Shown piece after piece: positions 26,540-35,459 of a stretch of DNA of 64,000 nucleotides (the stretch's first letter is position 1; every line of letters begins with the position of its first letter). The stretch is from contig NZ_FODN01000007.1 in NCBI RefSeq assembly GCF_900110375.1, forward strand, positions 162,128 to 226,127, written 5' to 3'. The DNA is from Flavobacterium sinopsychrotolerans (GTDB taxonomy: Bacteria; Bacteroidota; Bacteroidia; Flavobacteriales; Flavobacteriaceae). The translations under genes and the position numbers were made by a program. Below the pieces are notes generated by a model. The model was not told the origin of the DNA, ran no database searches, and saw nothing but the letters and a program-made list of their open reading frames with translations.

Positions 26540-28117
26540 TTATTTGTCAAACAGTAAGGTTGCTAATGCTTCGTCTCTTTTATAAACATCTTCATAAAAA
26601 TGAACTACACCTTCCTCATCTACCCAAGCGGTAAAATAACCGATGTATACCGGAATTTTGTTTTTAAGCGTGTACCAATATTCTTCTCCGCCGTTCATTG
26701 CCGTTTCTATCTTTTCAGGATTCCATTTTTTATCGTTCTTCATGATCATGGCAGCAAGTTCTTTTGGCTTGGCTACACGTATGCATCCGTGGCTAAAAGC
26801 GCGGTCTTCTTTACCAAATAAACTTTTGGATGGCGTATCGTGTAAATAAATCGCATTCGAATTGGGGAATAAAAACTTCACTAATCCCAATGAATTTTCC
26901 GGTCCGGGTCTTTGTCTTACGTTGCTGTCTTTCCATTCCATGTCATGTTCGGCCAAGTAATTTGGATTCTTTTCAATAGCAGGAAGAATCTCTTTCTTTA
27001 AAATACTGGTCGGCACATTCCAATACGGTCTGAATACGATATATTTCATTGGCGCACTAAAAATCACGGTTTTGTGCATCGCTTTTCCCACCACAACTTT
27101 GGAGCGTAATTCGGGTTTTCCGTCTCTGAAAAAGGTTAATTCATAGGCTGGAATATTCACCACGATTAATTCCTTGGATTTGGTAATGTCATTCGAAATC
27201 CATCTGCAACGTTCCATATTGACCATAACAGTTTTGATACGATCCGCAACAGAAACATTCATGTAATTGATGTGTTCCGGAAGAATCGTTTTGTTCAGGA
27301 GATTGCCACTTCTCTTTTTAAATTTTAAAATTCCGGTGGCTAATTCGTCATCATACACGGCACTTTTTGAATCTCGGGAAATATCATCCGTGATAAACAG
27401 ACGGGTTCTGATTTGTGCAATGGCTGTGGCACTGTCACCAGGTTTATACGATTTGACATTTGGATCCAGTGCAATGGTTTTCCAGCCGCCTTTCTTTTCT
27501 ATTTTGCGGTATTCCTGCAACACATCTTTAAGCAGATAATACTGTTTCAATACGCCTTTTTCTTCTTTGTTGATTAATGAAGGGTTGATTAACAACGAAT
27601 CCAAGTAATTGACATACGATTGTCTTTTTCGAGGTAAAAACCATCCTAAATCTTTCGATTTTTGAGTGCTGATACCATCGTATACATTATCTGCATAAAA
27701 AAAGTATAGCGCAGAACTCAATAATTCAGTATCAATAGTTGCTTTTTGATTGTCATCCGGATTGTCATAAATATCATCTAATTTTTCCTTGTATGGAATC
27801 ACGGTTTCAATTCCTTCCTGAGACAAATTATTTACTTTATTGTATAGCAAACCTGCAAATTCATTGAGTCCATCCTTGTCAAACCAGATGTAATGAAATT
27901 GATGCTTGCGGTACAATTGTTCTACATCGCCCTGATAATTTTTCAGCTTTGGATATTTTTCAAAAAATGTTTTGATTTGTGTACTATCAAAAGCAATTTC
28001 AACGGTATTTAAACTCGTTTCCTTTTTAGCTTCATTTCCATCTTTCTTTTTGCAGGAAACGATGGTGAGTAATAGTGTAAAAACAACAATTAGTATGGGG
28101 GAACTTAACTTTCTCAT
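26540..28117 (-). CDS. L,D-transpeptidase (YkuD/ErfK type), lipoprotein, paralogue 1
   Basis: Periplasmic peptidoglycan cross-linking enzyme of 525 residues. Start chosen at ATG 28117 because the promoter box (28160-28167) overlaps the longer frame's start; it then begins with a lipoprotein signal (MRKLSSPILIVVFTLLLTIVSC). A scaffold and peptidoglycan-binding-like region (about 150-290) precedes the YkuD domain, with YWNVPTSILKKEILP, IYLHDTP and FSHGCIRV carrying catalytic C445. A paralogue sits at 31551-33161 on the same strand. Confidence 0.9.
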   Translation of the reverse strand: MRKLSSPILIVVFTLLLTIVSCKKKDGNEAKKETSLNTVEIAFDSTQIKTFFEKYPKLKNYQGDVEQLYRKHQFHYIWFDKDGLNEFAGLLYNKVNNLSQEGIETVIPYKEKLDDIYDNPDDNQKATIDTELLSSALYFFYADNVYDGISTQKSKDLGWFLPRKRQSYVNYLDSLLINPSLINKEEKGVLKQYYLLKDVLQEYRKIEKKGGWKTIALDPNVKSYKPGDSATAIAQIRTRLFITDDISRDSKSAVYDDELATGILKFKKRSGNLLNKTILPEHINYMNVSVADRIKTVMVNMERCRWISNDITKSKELIVVNIPAYELTFFRDGKPELRSKVVVGKAMHKTVIFSAPMKYIVFRPYWNVPTSILKKEILPAIEKNPNYLAEHDMEWKDSNVRQRPGPENSLGLVKFLFPNSNAIYLHDTPSKSLFGKEDRAFSHGCIRVAKPKELAAMIMKNDKKWNPEKIETAMNGGEEYWYTLKNKIPVYIGYFTAWVDEEGVVHFYEDVYKRDEALATLLFDK

Positions 28118-28159
28118 AATTCGAACTTTAAATCTTAAATTTTTCTGTCTAAAGCAGTA

Positions 28160-28167
28160 CAAAAATA
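28160..28167 (-). promoter_or_regulatory. -7 box TATTTTTG for L,D-transpeptidase gene 1
   Basis: The minus strand reads TATTTTTG (TAnnTTTG), 42 bases before the ATG at 28117; it decides the start against the upstream in-frame ATG at 28162. Confidence 0.6.
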
Positions 28168-28318
28168 CATCAAAACTCGATATGTAATACGGCCTTGAGT
28201 TGGACGGTTTTTTTTAGTTTGAAATTAGATCTGTATTTTGAGTGTCTAGATTAAAAGGAAATGACATTCAAGAATCTTTTAATCAGTTGGTTACGGAATT
28301 TTGTTTTATTTTTAAAAC

Positions 28319-28326
28319 TAAATTTG
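28319..28326 (+). promoter_or_regulatory. -7 box TAAATTTG upstream of small ORF and AsmA-like gene
   Basis: TAAATTTG matches TAnnTTTG; a TTTG at 28300-28303 lies 15 bases upstream, somewhat short of the usual spacing. Confidence 0.5.
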
Positions 28327-28358
28327 AAATCAAATAGGATTATCAAAATCCAAAAATT

Positions 28359-28568
28359 ATGAAAAAAATAGTTGACTGTTCTACGCTTTCACATCAAAAG
28401 ATTTTGATGATACTATTCTATGATTTTGGGATTACTTGGAGTGTTTCTGACTTTTTGGTTTTGCTTTCGAATGGAATTTCAGTTGGCAGAAGAACTAGTT
28501 TTTGTACGATTAATTTCATAACCGAATGTTTTTATGCTACCTTTATTTCAAACAGTAAAGGAGAATAA
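28359..28568 (+). CDS. Possible 69-residue small protein or leader ORF
   Basis: The ORF begins 32 bases after a promoter box and its stop codon directly abuts the AsmA-like ATG at 28569, an arrangement that suggests translational coupling. The product (MKKIVDCSTLSHQKILMILF...) is hydrophobic in the middle and resembles nothing I know. It could equally be chance within a roughly 240-base leader. Confidence 0.3.
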   Translation: MKKIVDCSTLSHQKILMILFYDFGITWSVSDFLVLLSNGISVGRRTSFCTINFITECFYATFISNSKGE

Positions 28569-31025
28569 ATGAATCAATTTTGGGACGCTGCAAAAACGTA
28601 TTTTAAAACCATACATTTCAGGAAAATAATCAAAAAAATTGGTTTTTTCTTTCTGGGAATAGTTCTGTTTTTGTTATTGTTTTCGGTGGTTTTGGCAGTT
28701 TATTTCAACAATAACAAAGCGGAAATTGTCACGCAGATCAATGCCAAAATCAACGATAATATAACGGGTACAATCGATATTGGCGATATCAAATACAAGT
28801 TTTTGAAGGGTTTTCCCAATATGACTTTGGCGTTAAGCCAAGTGGAATTGAAGGACAGTTTGTGGGCCGTTCATAAACGCACGTTGCTCAAAGCGGAACA
28901 AATTGAGGTTCGTATCGATTTAGTAGACTTGCTTTCAAATGAGATCAATATCGATAAAATTGAAATTCAGCACGCTACTTTACATTTGTTTAAAGGAAAG
29001 GACGGAATCGTAAATACCGCTATTTTTAGAACCAAACCAAAAGGCGAAAAATCAAAAAGCTCGACCACTTCCACAGTCAATGAAGTGATTTTGGACCAAG
29101 TGCATTTCATCTCTGAAAATCAATTGGGAAATAAGTTATTTGATTTTAATATCGTTGCATTGCGAAGCCAAATAGATCATGATAACGAGAACTGGCACAC
29201 GAATCTGTATTTGAAAACGCTTGCCAAAAGTATGGCTTTCAATACTCAAAGAGGGAGTTTTATCAAGGACAGGATTGTAGAAGGGGTTTTGACGGTTGAT
29301 TTTTCGAAACAGAAAAACCAGATTAGTGTCGCCACGGAGCAACTCCTGATTGGGAAAGAGTTTTTTGATATCAACGCCCATTTTAGTCTGGATGAAAACA
29401 AATCTCCGTTTGATATTGCTATTAAAACTACCATTTTATGGCGCAGTGCTTCCGCTTTATTGAGTGCTAATATCAGTACTAAAGTCAATCAGTTTGACTT
29501 GAAAAAACCTATTGATGTTGGTTGCACAATTATTGGCGATATGAATGCCACGGGCGATCCGGAAATTGTAGTGACCACAAAAATAAAAAATAATGAACTC
29601 AAGATACCGGACGGAATTATCACGGACTGTAGTTTTGATGCCACTTTTACCAACCAATATAAAAAAGGAGCAGGTTGCAATGATATCAACTCTACCATAA
29701 CTTTAACTGATTTTTTTGGGAAGTACAAAACGATTCCTTTTACGATACCAATTGGAATCATTTCCAATTTTGAAAAGACAACAGCCGCAGGAAGTTTTAG
29801 ATCAGATTTTGCAGTTTCCCGATTGAATGAAATAATCAACAAGGATTTTATGCATTTTTCTAATGGTCAGGCCAAAGTGAATTTGGATTTCAAATTTGAC
29901 GTTTTAAATTTAAAAATACAAAAACCTTTGTTTACCGGTAATGTTTATGTTAAAGACGCCATTATAAATTATGGACCCCGAAATTTAACCTTTTTGAAAA
30001 CTGACATTCAGCTTGATTTTACGGAGCAAGCCTTATTGATTAAAAAAATTAATTTTAAAGACCGAAAAAACACGGTTTTTATGGAGGGTAAAATTGATAA
30101 TTTTCTTACTTTATATTACGAAAATCCTGAAAAAATGCTCGTTAATTGGGATATTTATGCTCCCTTTCTGGATGTGAAACAGTTTGTAGGCGTGATTACC
30201 AGTTCAGGTCAAAAAGCCCCAAAAAAGCCCCATAAAAAAGATGATTTTTCAGAGGAATTGTATTCCGTTATTGATAAATGCCAAGTGGTGTTGCATCTAA
30301 AAGCGGATAAAATGACATATAGTAAACTGGTGGCTACTAATGCTAAAGCCACGGTTTTATTGGTCAATAATCAGTTAATTGTAAAAAATGGCTGGGTGCA
30401 GAGTTCAGGCGGAACGATTTCTTTTGACGGACAATTGGCTCCAAATGGCGATAACTTCCTTCTGGAATCCAATGCGAAAATCAATCGGGTGGATATTGCC
30501 CGATTCCTGACTTCGTTGAATAATTTTGGGATTCAATCCTTTCAACCCAAAAACATAAAAGGATTTTTGTCTGCTTCGGCATCGCTGAAAGGAACGCTGC
30601 TTTCCGGCGGGCAATTAAAAACAAACTCGCTTTCCGGAGCTGCAAAATTTGATGTGATCCAAGGGGCTTTGGTCGATTTTAAACCCATAACAAATATTGG
30701 TAAGTTCGCTTTTCCTTTTAGAGATGTTAAGAATATCGTTTTTAGCGATTTGTCCGGGAATTTTAAAATCAATGGTGATTTAGTGGATGTAAATGATTTG
30801 AAAGTGAGTTCCAGCGTTTTGAACTTGGATGTAAATGGCGTTTATTCGTTTAACAGAGGGACGAATCTAGCGATGACTATTCCGTTGAGGAACCCAAAAA
30901 AAGATGAACTTATCACCGACGAAGCTGAAAAAGCCGAAAAACGTACTAAAGGAATTGTGCTGCATTTATTGGCCGTTGACGTAGATGGAAAAATAAAAAT
31001 CAGATGGAATAAAAACCATGAATAA
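28569..31025 (+). CDS. AsmA-family membrane protein
   Basis: An 818-residue protein with one N-terminal membrane anchor (about 24-46, IGFFFLGIVLFLLLFSVVLA) followed by a long beta-rich periplasmic body. AsmA hallmarks include IDIGDIKYKFLKGFPNMTLA near the N-terminus and a C-terminal AsmA block (SSGGTISFDGQLAPNG, FKINGDLVDVNDLKVSS, GVYSFNRGTNLAMTIPLRNP). Family members are linked to lipid transport or outer-membrane assembly. AAAGGAG precedes the start. Its end overlaps the next gene by 8 bases. Confidence 0.85.
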   Translation: MNQFWDAAKTYFKTIHFRKIIKKIGFFFLGIVLFLLLFSVVLAVYFNNNKAEIVTQINAKINDNITGTIDIGDIKYKFLKGFPNMTLALSQVELKDSLWAVHKRTLLKAEQIEVRIDLVDLLSNEINIDKIEIQHATLHLFKGKDGIVNTAIFRTKPKGEKSKSSTTSTVNEVILDQVHFISENQLGNKLFDFNIVALRSQIDHDNENWHTNLYLKTLAKSMAFNTQRGSFIKDRIVEGVLTVDFSKQKNQISVATEQLLIGKEFFDINAHFSLDENKSPFDIAIKTTILWRSASALLSANISTKVNQFDLKKPIDVGCTIIGDMNATGDPEIVVTTKIKNNELKIPDGIITDCSFDATFTNQYKKGAGCNDINSTITLTDFFGKYKTIPFTIPIGIISNFEKTTAAGSFRSDFAVSRLNEIINKDFMHFSNGQAKVNLDFKFDVLNLKIQKPLFTGNVYVKDAIINYGPRNLTFLKTDIQLDFTEQALLIKKINFKDRKNTVFMEGKIDNFLTLYYENPEKMLVNWDIYAPFLDVKQFVGVITSSGQKAPKKPHKKDDFSEELYSVIDKCQVVLHLKADKMTYSKLVATNAKATVLLVNNQLIVKNGWVQSSGGTISFDGQLAPNGDNFLLESNAKINRVDIARFLTSLNNFGIQSFQPKNIKGFLSASASLKGTLLSGGQLKTNSLSGAAKFDVIQGALVDFKPITNIGKFAFPFRDVKNIVFSDLSGNFKINGDLVDVNDLKVSSSVLNLDVNGVYSFNRGTNLAMTIPLRNPKKDELITDEAEKAEKRTKGIVLHLLAVDVDGKIKIRWNKNHE

Positions 31026-31038
31026 ATACTTAAATCAC

Positions 31039-31545
31039 ATGAAAAAAATACTGGCTGTTCTTATCGTTCTCAGTTTATCCGGATGCAAAAGCACGATGGA
31101 GAACCAAACAATTTCAAAAGCAAATGTCAATACCACCCTTGATGCCTGGCATAAAGCAGCGGCAGAAGCTAACTATAACGATTATTTCGCTTTAATGGCT
31201 GATGATGCCGTTTTCATTGGTACCGATGCAACAGAGAATTGGAATAAGACAGCTTTTCAAGCCTATGCAAAGCCGCATTTTGATAAAGGGAAAGCGTGGC
31301 GTTTTACCGCTTTGGAACGGCATATTTATTTTGACGAAACAGGCAAAACAGCTTGGTTTGACGAATTACTGAATACTCAAATGAAAATTTGCCGTGGTTC
31401 AGGTGTTTTGGTAAAAATAGGCAAGGAATGGAAAATAAAACAGTACGTTTTGTCGATGACGATTCCAAATGAAAATTCGAATGAAGTGATAAAAGTTAAG
31501 GCTTCTCTGGAAGATATAATGATCAAAACGTTACAGTCCAAATAA
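31039..31545 (+). CDS. NTF2/SnoaL-like lipoprotein
   Basis: A 168-residue protein starting with a lipoprotein signal (MKKILAVLIVLSLSGC, lipobox LSGC). I prefer this ATG to one at 31018, which only adds MNKYLNH. The remainder fits the DUF4440/SnoaL-like cone fold: LDAWHKAAAEANYNDYFALM, DDAVFIGTDATENW and a closing beta sheet (GSGVLVKIGKEWKIKQYVL). Enzymatic function is unknown. Coupled to the AsmA-like gene and convergent with the second L,D-transpeptidase gene, six bases away. Confidence 0.8.
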   Translation: MKKILAVLIVLSLSGCKSTMENQTISKANVNTTLDAWHKAAAEANYNDYFALMADDAVFIGTDATENWNKTAFQAYAKPHFDKGKAWRFTALERHIYFDETGKTAWFDELLNTQMKICRGSGVLVKIGKEWKIKQYVLSMTIPNENSNEVIKVKASLEDIMIKTLQSK

Positions 31546-31550
31546 TAGTT

Positions 31551-33161
31551 TTATTTAATGTCATCGGCGAATAGCAGTTCGGCCAGGCGATCATCTCTTA
31601 AATAGATATCGTTATAAAAACTTATTTCTCCAGCATCATTGACCCAAGCAGTAAAATACCCAATGTGGATTGGAATTTTCTTTTTCAGGATACACACTGT
31701 TTCCTTTTCTCCTTTCATTGCTTCATTGATGCGTTCGAGAGGCCAATCCGGATCGTCTTTTAAAATCAACAGTGCCAATTCTTTTGCTTTCTCTAAATTG
31801 ATGCAGCCGTGGCTGTACGCTCGGTACTCGTATTGAAATAAATCTTTAGATGGTGTATCGTGTAAATAGATGTCTTCTGAATTTGGAAACACAAATTTAA
31901 TCAGTCCCAAAGAGTTTTTAGGTCCGGGTTTTTGTCTTGCATTGCCTTTGTTCCATTCGATATTATGTTTGGCCAGATAGTTTTCATCCAGAGCCATCGC
32001 ATCTTTTATTTCATTTTCAATGATGCTTTTTGGGATGTTCCAATAGGGACTGAATACTATTTTGCTAATACTGCTACTAAGAACAACAGTTTCGGTCATA
32101 TTTTTGCCGACAAAAACTTTGGATTCCAATTCGTTTTTACCATTTTTTTTAAAGAAAAACTGGTATGAAGGTATGTTTATAATGATATATTCTTCCGTTT
32201 TTGTCAACGCTGGGTCAATCCATCTACAGCGTTCCATGTTGGCTATTATGGTTTTAATGTGTTTTTCGATGGGAATATTCATGCGTTGAATATGCTTAGA
32301 GGCAATCAGATAATCTATATTGAAGCCATTTCTTTTTTTGTAATTCACCATTCCAGCCATCAATTCGGCATCGTACACATTACTTTTTGAATCGACTTTT
32401 AAATCTCCGGTAATGGCAAGACGCTGTCTGATTTGTCCGATGATTGCTGCGCTATCACTTGGTTTGTATGTTTTGTCCAAAGAATCGATTGCTATGGGAT
32501 TCCAGTCTCCGTTTCTTTTTATTTGACGGTATTTCTTTAAAACATCGCGTAGTTTGTAATATTGTCCAAAGAGGCGTTGTTCATTTTTACGTAATAATTC
32601 AGGATCAACTAATAAAGAATCCAATAGATTCTCATAGGACAGATTTTTTCGAGGTAAAAACCATCCCATTTCTTTGACTTTTTCAGCATCAATTCCGTCA
32701 TATACTTTTTTAGCATAAAACACGTACATTGAGGACAAAAGCAGTTCTGTGTCGGTTTGGGACAAATCATTGACGGATGCATCGCTAAAAATCCCGTCAA
32801 TCTTGTCTTTGTAGGCTAGACGTGATTTTAAGCCTTCTTCCTCCAGTAGATTTACTTTAGAGTATAGCAAATTGGCAAACTCGATAAGTCCTTCGTGGTC
32901 ATGCCAAATAGCATTGTAATTTCGTTTTTTGTATAAAGCAATAACATCTGATTTGTATTTTTTTAAATTATTATATTTCTTAAAAAAACGGTAAACAATC
33001 GTGCTGTCAATGGCTACTTTTGATTTATCAAATATTGATTCTTTTAATTCTTGGGTAGGAAAAGTTTTGTCAGCCATCAGGTTTTTATTTCTAATGCTGG
33101 AAACATTGGCAAATGAAAAACCAAATAAAATAACAGCAACCGATAAAACGAAGTTTTTCAT
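31551..33161 (-). CDS. L,D-transpeptidase (YkuD/ErfK type), paralogue 2
   Basis: A 536-residue paralogue of the enzyme at 26540-28117, sharing collinear blocks such as GWFLPRK, NMERCRWI, YWNIPKSIIENEIKDAM, RQKPGPKNSLGLIKFVFPNS, IYLHDTPSKDLF and SHGCINLEKAKELA (catalytic C453). Unlike paralogue 1 it has a plain signal peptide (MKNFVLSVAVILFGFSFANV) without a lipobox Cys, suggesting a soluble periplasmic form. Shared alignment along the whole length argues for an old duplication. Confidence 0.9.
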   Translation of the reverse strand: MKNFVLSVAVILFGFSFANVSSIRNKNLMADKTFPTQELKESIFDKSKVAIDSTIVYRFFKKYNNLKKYKSDVIALYKKRNYNAIWHDHEGLIEFANLLYSKVNLLEEEGLKSRLAYKDKIDGIFSDASVNDLSQTDTELLLSSMYVFYAKKVYDGIDAEKVKEMGWFLPRKNLSYENLLDSLLVDPELLRKNEQRLFGQYYKLRDVLKKYRQIKRNGDWNPIAIDSLDKTYKPSDSAAIIGQIRQRLAITGDLKVDSKSNVYDAELMAGMVNYKKRNGFNIDYLIASKHIQRMNIPIEKHIKTIIANMERCRWIDPALTKTEEYIIINIPSYQFFFKKNGKNELESKVFVGKNMTETVVLSSSISKIVFSPYWNIPKSIIENEIKDAMALDENYLAKHNIEWNKGNARQKPGPKNSLGLIKFVFPNSEDIYLHDTPSKDLFQYEYRAYSHGCINLEKAKELALLILKDDPDWPLERINEAMKGEKETVCILKKKIPIHIGYFTAWVNDAGEISFYNDIYLRDDRLAELLFADDIK

Positions 33162-33476
33162 GGCTAAATTATTTTTTATAAAGGTAAAAAAAATAGAAAT
33201 TGTGGATAAAAATATAACTTTAATTAACTCTATTTCAGAAATATTAACGAATATTAGTCCTATTTGTTTTTAATACTGCCGTAATCTACTTTCTGATTGA
33301 TGTCAAATTAGGGACACCATTAATTGTAAACAATTCTTTGAATTTATTCAGCGAAATCAAAGCGCCAGTTAAAGATACGATTGTTAGAAAAGGCAGCTGA
33401 TAAAATAATTTTTCAATATCAACACTTCTAGCGTGTTTTTTTTCTTCTGTAGGTCATCCAGTCTTATATATTTCCT
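33162..33476. other. Gene-free spacer between divergent genes
   Basis: No supported ORF. It contains a short AACAC-TTCTAGC-GTGTT hairpin with T8 (33421-33443) that could be a weak terminator, then the trmB promoter. Nothing else stands out. Confidence 0.4.
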
Positions 33477-33484
33477 TAATTTTG
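33477..33484 (+). promoter_or_regulatory. -7 box TAATTTTG for trmB
   Basis: TAATTTTG matches TAnnTTTG and overlaps the in-frame TTG at 33482, so that codon should not be in the mRNA; translation then starts at GTG 33503. Confidence 0.6.
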
Positions 33485-33502
33485 CCGAAATATTCTAAAA
33501 AA

Positions 33503-34180
33503 GTGGGAAGCAAAAATAAATTAAAGAGATTCAAGGAAAACGAGACATTCAACAATGTTTTTCAACCAACAAGAGAAGAAGTGGTGGGCGATTTATTTCC
33601 GTTGAAAGGGAAATGGAATTCGGATTTCTTCAAAAATGAAAATCCATTAGTGCTGGAATTAGGCTGTGGAAAAGGAGAATATTCTGTAGGTCTTGCCGAA
33701 AGATATCCCAATAAGAACTTTGTGGGAATTGATATTAAAGGAGCGCGTTTCTGGCGTGGTGCAAAAACGGCTGTAGATACCGGATTGCATAATGTGGCCT
33801 TTATTAGAACCCAAATAGAATTGATTAACCACATTTTTGCTGAAAATGAAGTGGACGAAATCTGGATTACTTTCCCAGATCCACAAATCAAATACAAACG
33901 TACGAAACACAGAATGACGAATTCGGAGTTTTTGCAGTTGTATAAAAAAATCCTTAAGAAAGATGGTGTTGTGAACTTAAAAACGGATAGTGAATTCATG
34001 CACGGCTATACACTGGGGTTATTGCATGGAGAAGGACACGAAGTTTTATATGCCAATCATAATGTGTATGTAAACGAGGGTAGTCCGGAGGAAGTGACTG
34101 CTTTTCAGACATTTTATGAAAAACAATATTTGGAAGTTAACAAAGCAATTACGTATATTCGATTTAAAATTAAAGAATAA
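33503..34180 (+). CDS. trmB: tRNA (guanine-N7)-methyltransferase TrmB
   Basis: AdoMet-dependent enzyme making m7G46 in tRNA; 225 residues. Motifs: LVLELGCGKGEYSVGLA (AdoMet loop), FVGIDIKGARFWRGA, and EIWITFPDPQIKYKRTKHRM, the diagnostic FPDPxxKxRHxxxR-type segment. GTG 33503 (VGSKNKLKRFKENET) is chosen over TTG 33482 because the promoter box overlaps the latter. The LysE-like transporter gene follows on the same strand. Confidence 0.93.
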   Translation: MGSKNKLKRFKENETFNNVFQPTREEVVGDLFPLKGKWNSDFFKNENPLVLELGCGKGEYSVGLAERYPNKNFVGIDIKGARFWRGAKTAVDTGLHNVAFIRTQIELINHIFAENEVDEIWITFPDPQIKYKRTKHRMTNSEFLQLYKKILKKDGVVNLKTDSEFMHGYTLGLLHGEGHEVLYANHNVYVNEGSPEEVTAFQTFYEKQYLEVNKAITYIRFKIKE

Positions 34181-34234
34181 GTTTACATTTATATCTGGAA
34201 TAAGTTCCTTTTTTTGAATATTTGCACCTTGCCT

Positions 34235-34870
34235 ATGAATTTAATTGCCTCCTTGTTTTTGGGTTTTGTTACTGCCTTTGTAGGGATTACACCTCCAGGA
34301 TTAATCAATATGACGGCTGCAAAAGTGAATATGAAAGAAGGAAAGAAAAGTGCTTATTGGTTTGTTTTAGGTGCGGTAATTGTAATCTTCTTTCAGGCAG
34401 CACTTGCTATATTATTTGCGCAATTCATCAAACAGCGTCCTGATGTGATTGTTTTATTGCGTGAAGTTGGCTTTGGGATATTTGCAGTCTTGACGGTGTA
34501 TTTTTTACTGATTGCAAAAAAGCCAAAAAAGAAAAAAGAGAAAATTAAAAAAAAGAGTACGACCACACGCTTTTTTTTGGGAATGTTGCTTTCGGCTCTT
34601 AACTTTTTCCCTATTCCTTACTATGTTTTTGTAAGTGTCACATTAGCCTCATATAATTTATTTTATTTTGATATGACCCACGTTTTTATTTTTGTAACAG
34701 GGGTAGTATTGGGGTCTTTTGTGGTTTTTTATTTTTACATTACTTTCTTTCAGAAAATACAGGACAAAACAGATTATTTTATGCGCAATATGAATACCAT
34801 CATAGGCAGCATTACTGGTTTGATTTCCTTGATTACTTTAATTAATATCATACGGTATTATTTGAAGTAG
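34235..34870 (+). CDS. LysE-family transporter
   Basis: A 211-residue membrane protein with six hydrophobic helices. The first helix carries FVTAFVGITPPGLINMTAAK, the Gly/Pro-rich signature of LysE/RhtB exporters, and a basic loop KKPKKKKEKIKKK separates the two halves. ATG 34235 is chosen over TTG 34214, since a near-consensus -7 box (AATATTTG, 34217-34224) lies between them. Substrate unknown; amino acid export is typical of the family. Confidence 0.82.
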   Translation: MNLIASLFLGFVTAFVGITPPGLINMTAAKVNMKEGKKSAYWFVLGAVIVIFFQAALAILFAQFIKQRPDVIVLLREVGFGIFAVLTVYFLLIAKKPKKKKEKIKKKSTTTRFFLGMLLSALNFFPIPYYVFVSVTLASYNLFYFDMTHVFIFVTGVVLGSFVVFYFYITFFQKIQDKTDYFMRNMNTIIGSITGLISLITLINIIRYYLK

Positions 34871-34921
34871 TTTTATAACTAAAGAGATAATAGAATGTCT
34901 TTTTTATTAGATTTAGAAACC

Positions 34922-35251
34922 ATGTCAAATGATAATTTTTTTGAAAGAGTATACGCCATCGCCAGACAAATCCCCTACGGGAAAGTCACTTCTTATGGCG
35001 CTATAGCAAAAGCTTTAGGAACGGCTCGATCTGCTCGAATGGTGGGTTGGGCAATGAATGCGTCGCATAATCTTGAAGATGTTCCGGCACATCGTGTGGT
35101 CAATCGAAAAGGATTACTCACCGGAAAACTTCATTTTGACGGAACAAATTTGATGCAGCAATTATTGGAAAACGAAGGAATTGTTGTGGTGGATAACCAA
35201 ATTGTAGATTTCGAAAAACATTTCTGGCAACCAATGGTTCGACTTGAATAA
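34922..35251 (+). CDS. Alkyltransferase-like protein (ATL), MGMT homologue without the acceptor Cys
   Basis: A 109-residue homologue of the DNA-binding domain of O6-methylguanine methyltransferase. The motif usually reading PCHR is here DVPAHRVVNRKG: alanine replaces the alkyl-acceptor cysteine, so it cannot repair directly. ATL proteins bind alkylguanine and flag it for nucleotide excision repair. Other conserved parts: RQIPYGKVTSYGAIAKALG (DNA-binding helix-turn-helix) and RSARMVGWAM (arginine finger). ATG 34922 fits family length; an in-frame ATG at 34895 would add 9 residues. Confidence 0.88.
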   Translation: MSNDNFFERVYAIARQIPYGKVTSYGAIAKALGTARSARMVGWAMNASHNLEDVPAHRVVNRKGLLTGKLHFDGTNLMQQLLENEGIVVVDNQIVDFEKHFWQPMVRLE

Positions 35252-35380
35252 CTCACTGCAGTCACAGATCGGTCCAACAAGAATTTTTTATATAGAAACT
35301 TTAAAATTCACCAATAATCAGTCTCAATTTGCGGATCAATAAATGCGATGCAAATCCTTTATAATAAGAACTTTTCATAG

Positions 35381-35388
35381 TATCTTTG
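35381..35388 (+). promoter_or_regulatory. -7 box TATCTTTG for the Mrp/Nfu/ferredoxin genes
   Basis: Exact TAnnTTTG match 71 bases before the Mrp ATG at 35460. Confidence 0.55.
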
Positions 35389-35459
35389 TAATCTGAAATC
35401 AGTTTAAATAAAGATAATATTCTGGCGCTAAAATGCCAATAGAAAACAATAAACTAAAA

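Noticed and set aside
33001..33273. 90-residue plus-strand ORF over the start of L,D-transpeptidase 2
   Set aside because: Antisense to the signal peptide and promoter region, with low-complexity sequence.
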